From NCBI GenBank assembly GCA_017965445.1, contig JAGCPZ010000068.1:1-64000 (forward strand): a DNA stretch of 64,000 nt, given 5' to 3'. The position numbers and the translations under genes were made by a program. The notes beneath the pieces are model-generated. The model searched no databases and was not told the DNA's origin. It saw nothing but the letters and a program-made list of their open reading frames with translations. The DNA comes from Fibrobacter sp. (GTDB taxonomy: Bacteria; Fibrobacterota; Fibrobacteria; Fibrobacterales; Fibrobacteraceae). Shown here in pieces: positions 45,716 through 54,882 of this stretch; position 1 is the first letter of the stretch; each line of letters begins with the position of its first letter.

Positions 45716-47359
45716 TCAAGTTCCAGACAACAGCAATAACGCGGCCGTCAGCGGAGCACTCCAATTTATCGCGACCTCGTTACTAGCAAAAGAGCACTGC
45801 TCATCGGCGTAAGACATTCCGCGGGCATTTCCGAGATAATGCGGATGCCGATGCGTATCCTGCCGATCTTCGTTAATGCCACCGACAACAAGCCCGGGTA
45901 CCGATTCAACAACGTTGTCCGAATGGCTGATGCGATGATGCGGGAACTTCGGGGAACTCCACGCAGAGCCCGTCACAAAGCTCACATCGACGGGATTCAT
46001 GCCGTAAACAAACTTAATTTGTTCCAAAGCCGCGGTACGATACTTGGAATCATTAAACCAAATATATACCAGATAAAGAGTCAGCGCATGGTTCGCGATG
46101 TCGCCATTACTCCCCCAAATGAACTTGCGGATTGAAAGTCCATACGGGTCTATCGCGCACAAATTAAGAATTTCCTCGGCGGTATATTTAAACGCCATCC
46201 GGGCTTTTTCCGTCCATTCGCATTCCATGGTCGCAAGTGCGAACCAAGCCAAGTTCTGGGTCGAGCGCCATTGCAACCCGTACGTCGGTAAATACGATTC
46301 CATATCCGCAGGAATTTGGCGTTCAATCCGTGCACACAGATCTGCCCATTCCGTTCCGCATTTCAGTTCACGGTAAAGCATCGCCCGTGCCCAGAAAAAG
46401 TCATCCCCCAAGTCGGGGTCTCCATATCCACCACTGCCTTCCGTATTGTGCGGCCAATCCACATCAGGATTTTTTTCGGCCCACAAGTATGCACGAACGC
46501 CCGCATCCAAGCACTTGGACGCAAACGCCTCATCGACATCCGCAAAAACGTGATGCGCTTGCGCCAGCGCCCCTGCAAAATTCAATGTCGAAGATGTCGA
46601 TTTCCCGAGAATATAGCGTTTCTGCAAAGCATCCGATTCTGTCGGAGTCACAAAGCCATCCCAACGGTACGGTGTCACCTTGAAAAAAACGCCGCCATCG
46701 TCATCCTGCATCCGCAAGAAAAATTCCAGTTCAAAACGAACCTCGTCCAACAAACTCGCAGGCTGTTCAAACGAAGCGGAAAAACCCGCACCGCCGACAA
46801 ATGCAGAATTCTTGCGCAATTCGCAAGCAAGCATCAATGTTGCAACACTCACGCCGCCATTCACGATGTACTTGCCATAATCACCGGCATCGTACCAGCC
46901 ACCATGAGCGTTCCAAAATCCTGCACGGTTCATTGTCGGATGGAACTCCAGCTTATCATCCAAATGCGCAGCCGGACGTGCCCAAGCCCCAGCAAACTGT
47001 TCCGGCAAATCCACACCGCTCCGCTGATAATAGAACGACTTGATATTCGCCCGAACTTCACGAGAAAGCCATTCATCCGAGATTTCAAACAAATGCGATT
47101 CAGCATTGAAATCGGTCAGAGAAATCTGGTATTGCCCAGGTTCAGTCACTGCTGAAAAATCACCCTTATATAGGATTTCGCCCGTATATTCACAGTAACG
47201 GAATTTTTCAGCAATTCCTTCATAAACAACATTTGATGCCGAATCCAAAACTTTAAACTTAACAACTAAAAAATTCGGATTTTCAGAAAAACCGATCAAG
47301 AAGTTTTTCGTATCGGCAGGGGTATATCCCGGATGGCAATAATGAATTGTCGCATTCAT
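45716..47359 (-). CDS. GH9 glycosidase (endoglucanase family), no signal peptide
   Basis: 547 residues. N-terminal Ig-like CelD_N domain (IHYCHPGYTPADTKNF) then an (alpha/alpha)6 GH9 domain: GGWYDAGDYGKYIVNGG with the nucleophile/base Asp pair, PHHRISHSD, and ASNEVAINWSAPL with the catalytic Glu. The frame begins directly at the Ig domain and no hydrophobic leader is encoded, so the enzyme is predicted cytoplasmic or exported otherwise. GGAG lies only 1 bp before ATG 47359. Substrate is probably beta-1,4-glucan or cello-oligosaccharides. Confidence 0.88.
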   Translation of the reverse strand: MNATIHYCHPGYTPADTKNFLIGFSENPNFLVVKFKVLDSASNVVYEGIAEKFRYCEYTGEILYKGDFSAVTEPGQYQISLTDFNAESHLFEISDEWLSREVRANIKSFYYQRSGVDLPEQFAGAWARPAAHLDDKLEFHPTMNRAGFWNAHGGWYDAGDYGKYIVNGGVSVATLMLACELRKNSAFVGGAGFSASFEQPASLLDEVRFELEFFLRMQDDDGGVFFKVTPYRWDGFVTPTESDALQKRYILGKSTSSTLNFAGALAQAHHVFADVDEAFASKCLDAGVRAYLWAEKNPDVDWPHNTEGSGGYGDPDLGDDFFWARAMLYRELKCGTEWADLCARIERQIPADMESYLPTYGLQWRSTQNLAWFALATMECEWTEKARMAFKYTAEEILNLCAIDPYGLSIRKFIWGSNGDIANHALTLYLVYIWFNDSKYRTAALEQIKFVYGMNPVDVSFVTGSAWSSPKFPHHRISHSDNVVESVPGLVVGGINEDRQDTHRHPHYLGNARGMSYADEQCSFASNEVAINWSAPLTAALLLLSGT

Positions 47360-47523
47360 GCTCCAAGAATAACTTTTTTTTGCCCAAATCGGATAAAAAA
47401 AAGCAATATTCCCCGTTTACCGCAGAATACAGACACAATTTGTAAAACCCATCTTTCCAATTAACAACCTTGTTGAAGAGTTTGTTACACACTATTCTTA
47501 CAATTATATTTAGATTTTATTCT

Positions 47524-49893
47524 ATGAAGAAGCCTCTCAAAATTTTCCTTATCGTCCTAGGATCCTTGATCCTCCTCTATTTTATCATCCTTCTCGTAGC
47601 GCCCAAAATCGCTCGCAGCTACATCGAGGACCACTCCAAGGAAATGATTGGTCGAAGTATCACTATCAAGGACATCAGCCTGAACCCGTTCACCTATGTG
47701 CTTGATATCGACACGCTCGCCATCATGGAGGCAGACGACAAGACGCGGTTTGTCGGGTTCGACAAGTTCAGCATAAACATCAACCCCCTCAAGCTATTTA
47801 CAAGGACGCTGGACATTAGCGACATATACATGAAAGCGCTCTATGTCCGCGTAAACCAGCATGGGGAACGGTTCAACTTCACCGACATCCAGGAATACCT
47901 CGACACGAAAGACAGCCTCTACTACGCCGAACATCCGGATGAGAAAAAGCCTAAAGACAACACGGCAAAGACCGCAGCCGAAATCGCAGCAGGATTTCCG
48001 GTCAAGATATGTCTCCGCAACATCGTCTTCGAAAAAGGCAATATCATTTACCAGGACACAAAAGTCGGTTCCAAGTTCCATCTCAAAGATTTCTCGATTA
48101 ACATTCCCGCCATCTATCTCGAAGACAACAAGACCGGCGTTGACGTTAGCCTCAAATTTGCTGATGGTGGCGACCTGAAAGTCAAGGTCAATGCCAACAT
48201 GGCAACATACGATTACAGTATCTTCCTTGACTTGAACCGTTTTGCCCTCACCTGCATCAAGCCGTATCTTAACGATGCTCTCAGCTACAAGGACCTCGAA
48301 GGTTTCCTCTCAGCCGACATTTCCATCGCAGGGAACATCAATAGCATACTCGCCTCGAACATCAAGGGAGCCGTTTCCGTCGATAACCTCGCCCTCACCG
48401 AACTCAGCGGCAAACAAATCGGCGCACAAAACATCCAAATCGGCATCAACAAAGCAAACCTCGCCGATAATGAATACATCATTGATTCTGCAGTTGTAGA
48501 TGGACTTCACTCTCACATCGACTTGTTCAAGGACGGTAAAACGAACTTTGACGTACTCCTCAAGACAAGCAACAAAGACGCAGAAAATTCCGCAGGAGAC
48601 TCGACATCAGTAAAGACGGAAGAAAAACCAGAAACGGTCACTCAAGACGCTCCGAAACCGAAGGCGGAACCTGTTCCTGAGCCAGCCCCAGTCGCCGAAG
48701 CCAAGGTTGATTCCTCAAGCGCCACAGAAGAGTCCGACAAGCCGGCACCATCCAAGCCCCTCAAGGCCAAAATCAATAAGCTCCTCGTCAAGAACTCCTA
48801 CATCACCGTCACCGACCATACGATTATCCGCCCGTTCAATTACAAGGTGAGCGACATTACCGTCAGCGGCCAAAACATCAACTACGACACACCCTGCAAC
48901 GTGAATGTCACGGCATCATTCCCAGAAGGCGGAAGCATGTCGCTCAAGTACCATGGCGCCCTGAGCAACCTCAAGACGATGGACATCTACATCAGCATCA
49001 AGAACCTCGCCCTCAAGCACTTCTCGAACTACTCGCTGCACTACACGGCCTACCCTCTCAAGGCTGGCACGCTAGCCTTCGCCAGCGACAGCAAGATTGT
49101 CAATAGGAACCTGGACAGTAAGAACACCATCGACATCTACAACATCACCGTCGGCGACAAGGATAGCAATATAGACCCGGAATATACAGTCCCGATGAAA
49201 ATTGGCCTCTACATCCTCAAGGACAAAGACGACAAAATCCAGTTCGATATTCCGGTCAAGGGCAACCTGGACGACCCGGAATTCTCTTACGGCAAAATCA
49301 TCTGGAAGACCGTCATGAACCTGCTCGTCAAAGTGGCACTTTCACCGTTCAAGCTGGTCGGCAACCTCGCCAGCGCAGGGGCTAGCGCACTGGGCTTCAG
49401 CCTTGGCGAAAACGACGAAGTGCTGATAGACTCGAATAGCGAAACATTCACGAGCGAACAGTATGCAAAAGCAATCAAGATGATCGAAACCATCCGAAAA
49501 GATCCGAAGTTGACCCTGACCTACACGCAATACTACAATCCGCGCAAGACCGCCAGGGAATACAAGATTCAACAGCTCAAGATTGACTACTATAAAGAAA
49601 CGAACAACAAGACACAACTGAACGAACTGGATTACAGGGCCATCGAAGAAATCAAGGAAAGCAGCAAGGGATTCCAGGCCTACACCAAGGAACACTCCGC
49701 CGAAATCGACAAAAACTACATGATGAAAGTCCTTCCGCAGATGGCGGCAAAACGCAATGCGGACCTCCTGAAAGTGCTGCGCGAACAGCCCGGCATCACG
49801 AAAAACAACGTGAAAGTCGTCACGGCCCCCCGAGACCAGCTCCGCAGCTACAAAGGCAAACCGATGTACAAGGTGACCATCGACGTGCAGTAG
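47524..49893 (+). CDS. DUF748 (AsmA-like) envelope protein
   Basis: 789 residues from ATG 47524 (MKKPLKIFLIVLGSLILLYFIILL); the frame is open 54 bp further up but the membrane helix fits this start. AsmA/DUF748-type repeats (VLDIDTLAI, LYVRVNQHGERFNFTDIQ) lead to a Pro/Ala/Glu-rich linker (about 365-425) and a second beta-rich half. The C-terminal 100 residues are helical with KVVTAPRDQLRSYKG. Such proteins span the periplasm and are linked to lipid transport or outer-membrane assembly. TATATTTA lies 11 bp upstream. Confidence 0.8.
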   Translation: MKKPLKIFLIVLGSLILLYFIILLVAPKIARSYIEDHSKEMIGRSITIKDISLNPFTYVLDIDTLAIMEADDKTRFVGFDKFSININPLKLFTRTLDISDIYMKALYVRVNQHGERFNFTDIQEYLDTKDSLYYAEHPDEKKPKDNTAKTAAEIAAGFPVKICLRNIVFEKGNIIYQDTKVGSKFHLKDFSINIPAIYLEDNKTGVDVSLKFADGGDLKVKVNANMATYDYSIFLDLNRFALTCIKPYLNDALSYKDLEGFLSADISIAGNINSILASNIKGAVSVDNLALTELSGKQIGAQNIQIGINKANLADNEYIIDSAVVDGLHSHIDLFKDGKTNFDVLLKTSNKDAENSAGDSTSVKTEEKPETVTQDAPKPKAEPVPEPAPVAEAKVDSSSATEESDKPAPSKPLKAKINKLLVKNSYITVTDHTIIRPFNYKVSDITVSGQNINYDTPCNVNVTASFPEGGSMSLKYHGALSNLKTMDIYISIKNLALKHFSNYSLHYTAYPLKAGTLAFASDSKIVNRNLDSKNTIDIYNITVGDKDSNIDPEYTVPMKIGLYILKDKDDKIQFDIPVKGNLDDPEFSYGKIIWKTVMNLLVKVALSPFKLVGNLASAGASALGFSLGENDEVLIDSNSETFTSEQYAKAIKMIETIRKDPKLTLTYTQYYNPRKTAREYKIQQLKIDYYKETNNKTQLNELDYRAIEEIKESSKGFQAYTKEHSAEIDKNYMMKVLPQMAAKRNADLLKVLREQPGITKNNVKVVTAPRDQLRSYKGKPMYKVTIDVQ

Positions 49894-49905
49894 CGCGGCT
49901 TCGCC

Positions 49906-49933
49906 GAGTAGAGAGTAACTAGTTACTAGAAAA
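49906..49933. repeat. short 7-bp-period array
   Basis: GAGTAGA, GAGTAAC, TAGTTAC, TAGAAAA directly after the DUF748 gene, running into a terminator. Confidence 0.65.
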
Positions 49934-49962
49934 GGACGCCGGAATAACCGACGTCCTCTTTT
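49930..49962. terminator. bidirectional terminator
   Basis: AAAAGGACGCCGG AATAA CCGACGTCCTCTTTT (near-complete stem). Lies between converging DUF748 and nucleotidyltransferase genes. Confidence 0.82.
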
Positions 49963-50010
49963 AATTTTGCCTACAAATAGCGAGCAACGACTCACTCGCA
50001 TTAAATTACT

Positions 50011-50934
50011 TTATTCGTGCACGATAGTACCCGCGAGGTTCTTGTCCGAGACCTTCACGCCATTCCAGAGAATCGCATCGCACACTTCGGAATTCTCAAT
50101 AACGCAACCATCTCCAACCGACACGTTAGGACCGACCGTCGAATTCTTGATAACCACATTCTTACCAATGTAGCAGGGCTCGATAATTTCGGAACCTTCG
50201 AAATGGGGTGAATTTGACTTTGCTTCACGGCCGAGAATATGGGCATTCGTTTCGAGCAAGGTTTCCGCGAGACCGCAATCCAGCCATTTCTGGACCGGAG
50301 CCGTGCGGAACTTGCAGCCACCTTGAATCATACGTTCAAGAGCATCCGTCAGCTGGAATTCACCCTTCGTGCGGATGTCGTTCTTCATGAGGTAGCTCAA
50401 CGCTTCCTTGAGCGCCTTGACATCCTTGATGAAGTAGATGCCGACAATGGCCTCGTCAGACACGAACTCCTGCGGCTTTTCCACTAAACGTTCGATGCGA
50501 CCGTCCTTATCCGTCACGGCAACGCCAAAACGCTTGGGATCATCAACCTTGAACGTATAGAGAATGTTTTCTTCGGCCTTGTTGAGAATCGAAAGATCGG
50601 CCTCGAAAAGCGTATCGCCCAAAATAATCAAAAGAGGTTCGTCATCATTTGCATACGGGAGCGCAAGGCTGATAGCCTCGCCAAGACCTTGAGGGTTGGA
50701 TTGAACAACTGTGCGAACAGCGCCCCACTCCGGTTTCTGCTTTAAATATTCGTCAATAACAGACGCCTTGTAGCCCGTAATAAAAATCGTTTCGGAAGGA
50801 TTTAAAAAAAGAGCATCATCGACAATCCAATCTATGATTGTCTTACCAGCAACAGGAAGCAAGCACTTAGGAAGATTTTCCGTGTATGGACGTAGGCGAA
50901 GCCCATTTCCAGCAACAGGAAGAACTATTTTCAT
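50011..50934 (-). CDS. sugar-1-phosphate nucleotidyltransferase
   Basis: 307 residues. N-terminal VLPVAGNGLRLRPYTENLPKCLLPV is the NTP-transferase signature (here VAGNGLRLRP and PKCLLPVAGK). LGDTLFEAD and LVEKPQEFVSD follow. The last ~60 residues look like left-handed beta-helix hexapeptides (NSTVGPNVSVGDGCVIENSEV). Related to glucose-1-P thymidylyltransferases and mannose-1-P guanylyltransferases; substrate not certain. TATATTTTAG upstream. Confidence 0.85.
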   Translation of the reverse strand: MKIVLPVAGNGLRLRPYTENLPKCLLPVAGKTIIDWIVDDALFLNPSETIFITGYKASVIDEYLKQKPEWGAVRTVVQSNPQGLGEAISLALPYANDDEPLLIILGDTLFEADLSILNKAEENILYTFKVDDPKRFGVAVTDKDGRIERLVEKPQEFVSDEAIVGIYFIKDVKALKEALSYLMKNDIRTKGEFQLTDALERMIQGGCKFRTAPVQKWLDCGLAETLLETNAHILGREAKSNSPHFEGSEIIEPCYIGKNVVIKNSTVGPNVSVGDGCVIENSEVCDAILWNGVKVSDKNLAGTIVHE

Positions 50935-51080
50935 TTACAATCCCTTTTTGAGTCGTATAATCAAACACTCTAACTTAAGCTAAAATATAAAAAATTTGTA
51001 TTCAAAAAAAAGCATCTTCATTGTTTTTCGTCATTTTTTCATTCTATGTAAATGATGGTCCATCAAGAAGTTTCCTAAAC

Positions 51081-51110
51081 AAAAAACTCCATCCTTTCAG
51101 ATGGAGTTTC
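51081..51110 (-). terminator. terminator of the tRNA-Lys genes
   Basis: On the minus strand ACTCCATC TGAAAG GATGGAGT followed by TTTTTTG, directly after the downstream tRNA gene. Confidence 0.9.
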
Positions 51111-51111
51111 G

Positions 51112-51184
<73 letters not shown>

Positions 51185-51330
51185 AAAAATCTTTGGTCGC
51201 ATTCCCGTCTTTCGATGGGAGCTATGTCTTTGCAAAAATCAAAAGTCGCAGTTTCAAAGTTCGTTAGACGCTTAGCTTTGTCTGACGCTTTTGTATTTTG
51301 CAGCACCTCGCCTTGCGGTTTGATGCCTAG

Positions 51331-51403
<73 letters not shown>

Positions 51404-51556
51404 ATTGTCGCTTGGACGCGCACAATTATAGAAATAACAGGGTGAACTGGCAAGGGAAATGTGCGTTTTTTTTGAAAAATTTTATATTCAGTCGTAAAAG
51501 AATCCAAACGAGTGTCAAATACAGCGAGCGATCTAAGTTTTGCCAACTATAAACCT

Positions 51557-52459
51557 ATGAGTCTCAATTCCAACCGTCTAGACGCATTTCTTTCGCACTT
51601 GGGTGTGGAGCGGAACCTTTCGCCCGCCACTATCCAGAGCTATCAAGAAGACCTGCGGCACTTTGTCGCATGGCTAGATGATTGCGGCATAGACCTCAAG
51701 GACTTGAAGCCAGAAAAGCTCGACGAATTCTTGACACTCACCGCCGGGCAAGTGGAGTACTCCCCCACGTCCGTCGCGAGGCACTTTTCAAGTCTGCGCG
51801 GGTTCCTCAAATATATGCAGAACCAGGGCGAGTACGATTACAGCACGGAATCGATGCTCGCCACGCCAAAGCTTGGGCATTATCTGCCGCAGTACCTCAC
51901 CCGTGAAGAAATCGACAGCGTTTTCGAAAGCGCCGCGAATGGCAAGAACCCGCTTCGCGATACGGCTTTGTTCGAACTCATGTACAGTGGCGGGCTGCGC
52001 ATTTCGGAAGCGCTCGGGATTAAGCTTGCGCAAGTGGACCTCGACAACGAGTGGCTCACGCCGATTGGCAAGGGCAACAAGCAACGCCTTGTGCCGCTCG
52101 GCAGCAAGGCCAAGGATAATTTGAAGGCATGGATTCAAGAAGGCCGCCCGCTCACGCACCCCAAAACAGATAATGTTATTCTAAACGCTCACGGAAAGCC
52201 TATGACCCGCATGGGGGCCTGGAAAATTGTGCAGCTGCATACGATGCACTTGAGCAAACAAGTTTCGCCGCATACGTTCCGCCACAGCTTTGCCACGCAC
52301 TGCCTAGAAGCCGGTATGGACTTGCGCGTTTTGCAAGAACTGCTCGGCCACGCCGACATAAGCACCACGCAAATCTACACGCACATCGATAAGGAATTCA
52401 TCAAGCAGGAACACCGTAGTCACCATCCGCGGGAAATCGCAAGACTAGATTCCAACTAG
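51557..52459 (+). CDS. xerD: tyrosine recombinase XerC/XerD
   Basis: About 300 residues from ATG 51557, matching the family N-terminus (LDAFLSHLGVERNLSPATIQSY); a GTG at 51512 would add 15 residues. SAM-like N-domain and catalytic domain with Arg in GGLRISEAL, HTFRHSFATH, LGHADISTTQIYTH (Tyr nucleophile) are intact. It resolves chromosome dimers at dif. XerC or XerD cannot be told from this alone. TATATTCA lies at 51483. Confidence 0.88.
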   Translation: MSLNSNRLDAFLSHLGVERNLSPATIQSYQEDLRHFVAWLDDCGIDLKDLKPEKLDEFLTLTAGQVEYSPTSVARHFSSLRGFLKYMQNQGEYDYSTESMLATPKLGHYLPQYLTREEIDSVFESAANGKNPLRDTALFELMYSGGLRISEALGIKLAQVDLDNEWLTPIGKGNKQRLVPLGSKAKDNLKAWIQEGRPLTHPKTDNVILNAHGKPMTRMGAWKIVQLHTMHLSKQVSPHTFRHSFATHCLEAGMDLRVLQELLGHADISTTQIYTHIDKEFIKQEHRSHHPREIARLDSN

Positions 52460-52535
52460 CAACAAAACACGAATAAACTAAAACAACGTGTTTTGAGTTA
52501 AAAATATAGCAAAAACTTTGCCAACATTGGGCATA

Positions 52536-53612
52536 TTACACGCCAGCGTTTTCGAGGCGTTTCACGTGGCAGTAGGCCAATTCCTTAGTTCGTTCATCTC
52601 TGAGATGTAGGCTGGAGCCTTCGCAGTAGCGCCAATATTTGCATTTTTTGCATTCACCAATTCTCGCCCAGCTGCGGTCACGCATCACCTGATAACGGTT
52701 CTGCCAGACATCCCACAAATCGTCCTTGTAAATATTCCCTTGGATGTAATCACCGCGCAAGCTGGGGCACGCCGAAATGCTCCCGTCACAAAGCACAGAA
52801 GATATATTCACGCCTGCCCAACAGAAGAACGGCTGATCGCGAACCACTTTTTCGTAACTGCCCAGGAACCCTTCACAATCGTAATTCACATTGATGATGT
52901 TTTGCTTTTTGGCTTCACGGATAAACTCAAAAACCTGACGAAATTCTTCATTCGACAACAAGAACAGCGGATTGTCTTTTGCGCGCCCCTTCGGGAACAC
53001 GTTTGAAACTCTCCACCGCTTGACGCCCAGATTCAAAAGCAAATTAAAGATTTGCGGCAATTCCTTGAGGTTCTTGCGATTCACACAAGTCATCACGTCA
53101 AACAATATGCCATCGGTATGCGCCGCCATGTTAATCGCTCGTATAGCACGTTCATAGCTATGCGGATTTCCACGGAAATGATTGTGATTATCTTCAAGTC
53201 CGTCAAGGCTTATCGTGAGCGATTTGAGTCCGGCATTCAAAAGTTTCGTATAACGTTCAGGCGTCAACGCCAAAGCATTTGTCACCATGCCCCACGGGTA
53301 ACCACGAGCCTTGATTTCTTTAGCGCATTCTTCAAGGTCCGGCCGCATCAAAGGCTCGCCGCCCGTAATCACCACAGCAAAATCCTTAGGGTCAATATGT
53401 GGGGCCAAGTTATCCAAAACCCGCATAAAGTCTTCACGCGGCATGTCCGGAATCGCATCGACCAAGCAGTCGCTACCGCAATGCAAGCAGTGCAAATTGC
53501 AGCGCAACGTACATTCCCAGAAAAGGTACGTTAACTTGTGCGTTTTGATTTCGCTATGACGATAAAGGCGATACGCCTCAAGGGCAAGTTTCTTTTTTAA
53601 ACCAAGCTGCAT
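52536..53612 (-). CDS. radical SAM/SPASM enzyme of the rSAM/lipoprotein type
   Basis: 358 residues. The [4Fe-4S] SAM motif is C38NLHC42LHC45, with extra Cys 34 and 49 nearby. FAVVITGGEPL (GGEP, SAM ribose contact) and TISLDG follow. A C-terminal SPASM region (residues about 265-350) has CxxC (CKKCKYWRYC) and further Cys for auxiliary clusters. The N-terminus (HKLTYLFWECTLRCN) and the ending resemble TIGR04133, the radical SAM member of the rSAM/lipoprotein pairs of Bacteroidetes, from memory. The neighbour upstream is a lipoprotein, as expected for such a pair. Substrate unproven. Confidence 0.82.
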   Translation of the reverse strand: MQLGLKKKLALEAYRLYRHSEIKTHKLTYLFWECTLRCNLHCLHCGSDCLVDAIPDMPREDFMRVLDNLAPHIDPKDFAVVITGGEPLMRPDLEECAKEIKARGYPWGMVTNALALTPERYTKLLNAGLKSLTISLDGLEDNHNHFRGNPHSYERAIRAINMAAHTDGILFDVMTCVNRKNLKELPQIFNLLLNLGVKRWRVSNVFPKGRAKDNPLFLLSNEEFRQVFEFIREAKKQNIINVNYDCEGFLGSYEKVVRDQPFFCWAGVNISSVLCDGSISACPSLRGDYIQGNIYKDDLWDVWQNRYQVMRDRSWARIGECKKCKYWRYCEGSSLHLRDERTKELAYCHVKRLENAGV

Positions 53613-53616
53613 TTTT

Positions 53617-53728
53617 AGACGAGAGACGAAAGACGAGAGATTATTGTGATTAGTGATTAGATTTCAGTGGTTAGTGGTTGGTGGTTAGGATTTATGAATT
53701 AAGAATTAAAAATTAAGAATAAAAATTT
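53617..53728. repeat. long 7-bp-period array, 16 units
   Basis: In-phase 7-mers drift from AGACGAG, AGACGAA, AGACGAG, AGATTAT through TGTGATT, AGTGATT, AGATTTC, AGTGGTT (twice), GGTGGTT, AGGATTT to ATGAATT, AAGAATT, AAAAATT, AAGAATA, AAAATTT. Phase is unbroken for 112 bp. It begins 4 bp upstream of the radical SAM start codon. Confidence 0.92.
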
Positions 53729-53742
53729 CTTTTTTTATTTTT

Positions 53743-53805
53743 CATCTTTAATTTTTCATTTTATTATCCTGTTTACTAACCACTGTTTACTGCTTACTAC
53801 CTACT
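53743..53805. repeat. opposed 7-bp-period array covering the lipoprotein stop codon
   Basis: Nine in-phase 7-mers ending GTTTACT, AACCACT, GTTTACT, GCTTACT, ACCTACT; on the minus strand AGTAGGT, AGTAAGC, AGTAAAC, AGTGGTT, AGTAAAC and so on. The lipoprotein stop (53801-53803) is inside. It faces the other array across an AT-rich centre. Confidence 0.88.
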
Positions 53806-54793
53806 TTTCTTCGTCGCAGGTGCCGTTGAACATGCAGGGCGGGCCATAAACGGCAATCGGCTCATCAAAATTTAAAATTTCGTACTTGTCCAAAAATTCT
53901 TTTTCGCTTAAATCTCTATAAAATTCATTACTATAAGTTCTATTTCCTTTTTCATCTGTATCTATTGAAAAAGACTGGCCATCGTCACATTCAACATAAT
54001 CACCACGCTTGTAGCAAGGAATTTTCTCTTCAGGCTTTGAAACAAACGTAAGCATGTCATAACGGGCCTTGAATTCCGCTTCGTTATAGACCTTGCCATC
54101 GGAACATTTATATATCTTATCCTTGATGATGACAACACCGTATTTCGCACAGATTTGGTCACCGGAACAGCTCGGAAACTGCGATTTTTCCGTTACGGAT
54201 TCGACACAAGTCACCCCGCCATTACAACTCAATGTCGAATCGTTTTCTGCTTTTACACAAACGTTTGACACGACGCCGTACAACGGAACAGCTTCAAAGC
54301 CCTGACTAGAGCTCGACATTACCGGAACGCCGTACTTGGGAGCAATCATGCCCTTGCTGCTGGAACTCATTGGGACGCCGTACTTGGGCGCAATAATCAT
54401 GCCCGCACTACTACTAAGTTCGGCACCGCAAACATCTGGCGGACAACCGTAAAGGTCTGCATTCTGGTCCAAGCTACTGGAACTAACCTTCTCTTTGACA
54501 GAACTTGAAGACGCGACTACCGCGGAACTGGACTTTGCTGTTACAGAGCTGGAACTTGGATTCGGAGCGACCGCACTCGAAGCAGGCTTCTGCTCCGAAG
54601 AACTAGGAGTCGCATTTTCAACAGCGGAACTGGAGACAGGCGTGTTCGTTGCAGAACTCGAAGTGGGTTCTATATTAGTTCCCGAACTTGAATTTGGCGT
54701 AACTTGCGGAGCGGTCGGCGTGGAACTATTGTCGCATGAGTTCCAAAAAAATGCAGTCATCGCCAGCAAAATTTTTTTCCAATGCTTATACAT
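53801..54793 (-). CDS. lipoprotein with Ser-rich linker and Tyr-Gly repeats (likely radical SAM substrate)
   Basis: 330 residues. Signal peptide with Cys 20 as lipid site. Residues 25-108 are a Ser/Thr/Pro linker with SSS every 10-15 residues. Then come six Tyr-Gly motifs at 115, 138, 154, 172, 218 and 316, three of them in near-repeats (IAPKYGVP + MSSSS). The remaining domain is Cys-rich (12 Cys after residue 115). Tandem sites next to a radical SAM enzyme suggest that the YG(V/P) motifs are modified. Surface location is inferred from the lipobox. The start has AAGGAGGTGGTTTA upstream. Confidence 0.72.
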   Translation of the reverse strand: MYKHWKKILLAMTAFFWNSCDNSSTPTAPQVTPNSSSGTNIEPTSSSATNTPVSSSAVENATPSSSEQKPASSAVAPNPSSSSVTAKSSSAVVASSSSVKEKVSSSSLDQNADLYGCPPDVCGAELSSSAGMIIAPKYGVPMSSSSKGMIAPKYGVPVMSSSSQGFEAVPLYGVVSNVCVKAENDSTLSCNGGVTCVESVTEKSQFPSCSGDQICAKYGVVIIKDKIYKCSDGKVYNEAEFKARYDMLTFVSKPEEKIPCYKRGDYVECDDGQSFSIDTDEKGNRTYSNEFYRDLSEKEFLDKYEILNFDEPIAVYGPPCMFNGTCDEEK

Positions 54794-54850
54794 TAAACCA
54801 CCTCCTTATGAGAGATATTTTCTCCTTTAATATAAATAAGCAAAAGCAAT

Positions 54851-54882
54851 TTTACAATTGTGAAAAAACGTCCAATTGTAAA
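54851..54882. promoter_or_regulatory. 10-bp inverted repeat, candidate operator
   Basis: TTTACAATTG, 12 bp, CAATTGTAAA: perfect arms. A third half-site, CTCAATTGTATAATATAG at 54922-54939, overlaps a -10-like TATAAT. It sits between divergent genes, the lipoprotein/radical SAM pair (minus) and the GH10 gene (plus). Symmetric AT-rich arms are usual for transcription-factor sites. The rest of 54794-55023 is AT-rich without other signals. Confidence 0.55.

Noticed and set aside
51557-52459. Integrase of a mobile element
   Set aside because: Although it is next to tRNA genes, the protein has the length and motifs of housekeeping Xer recombinases and no prophage or att-like duplication of the tRNA 3' end was seen.
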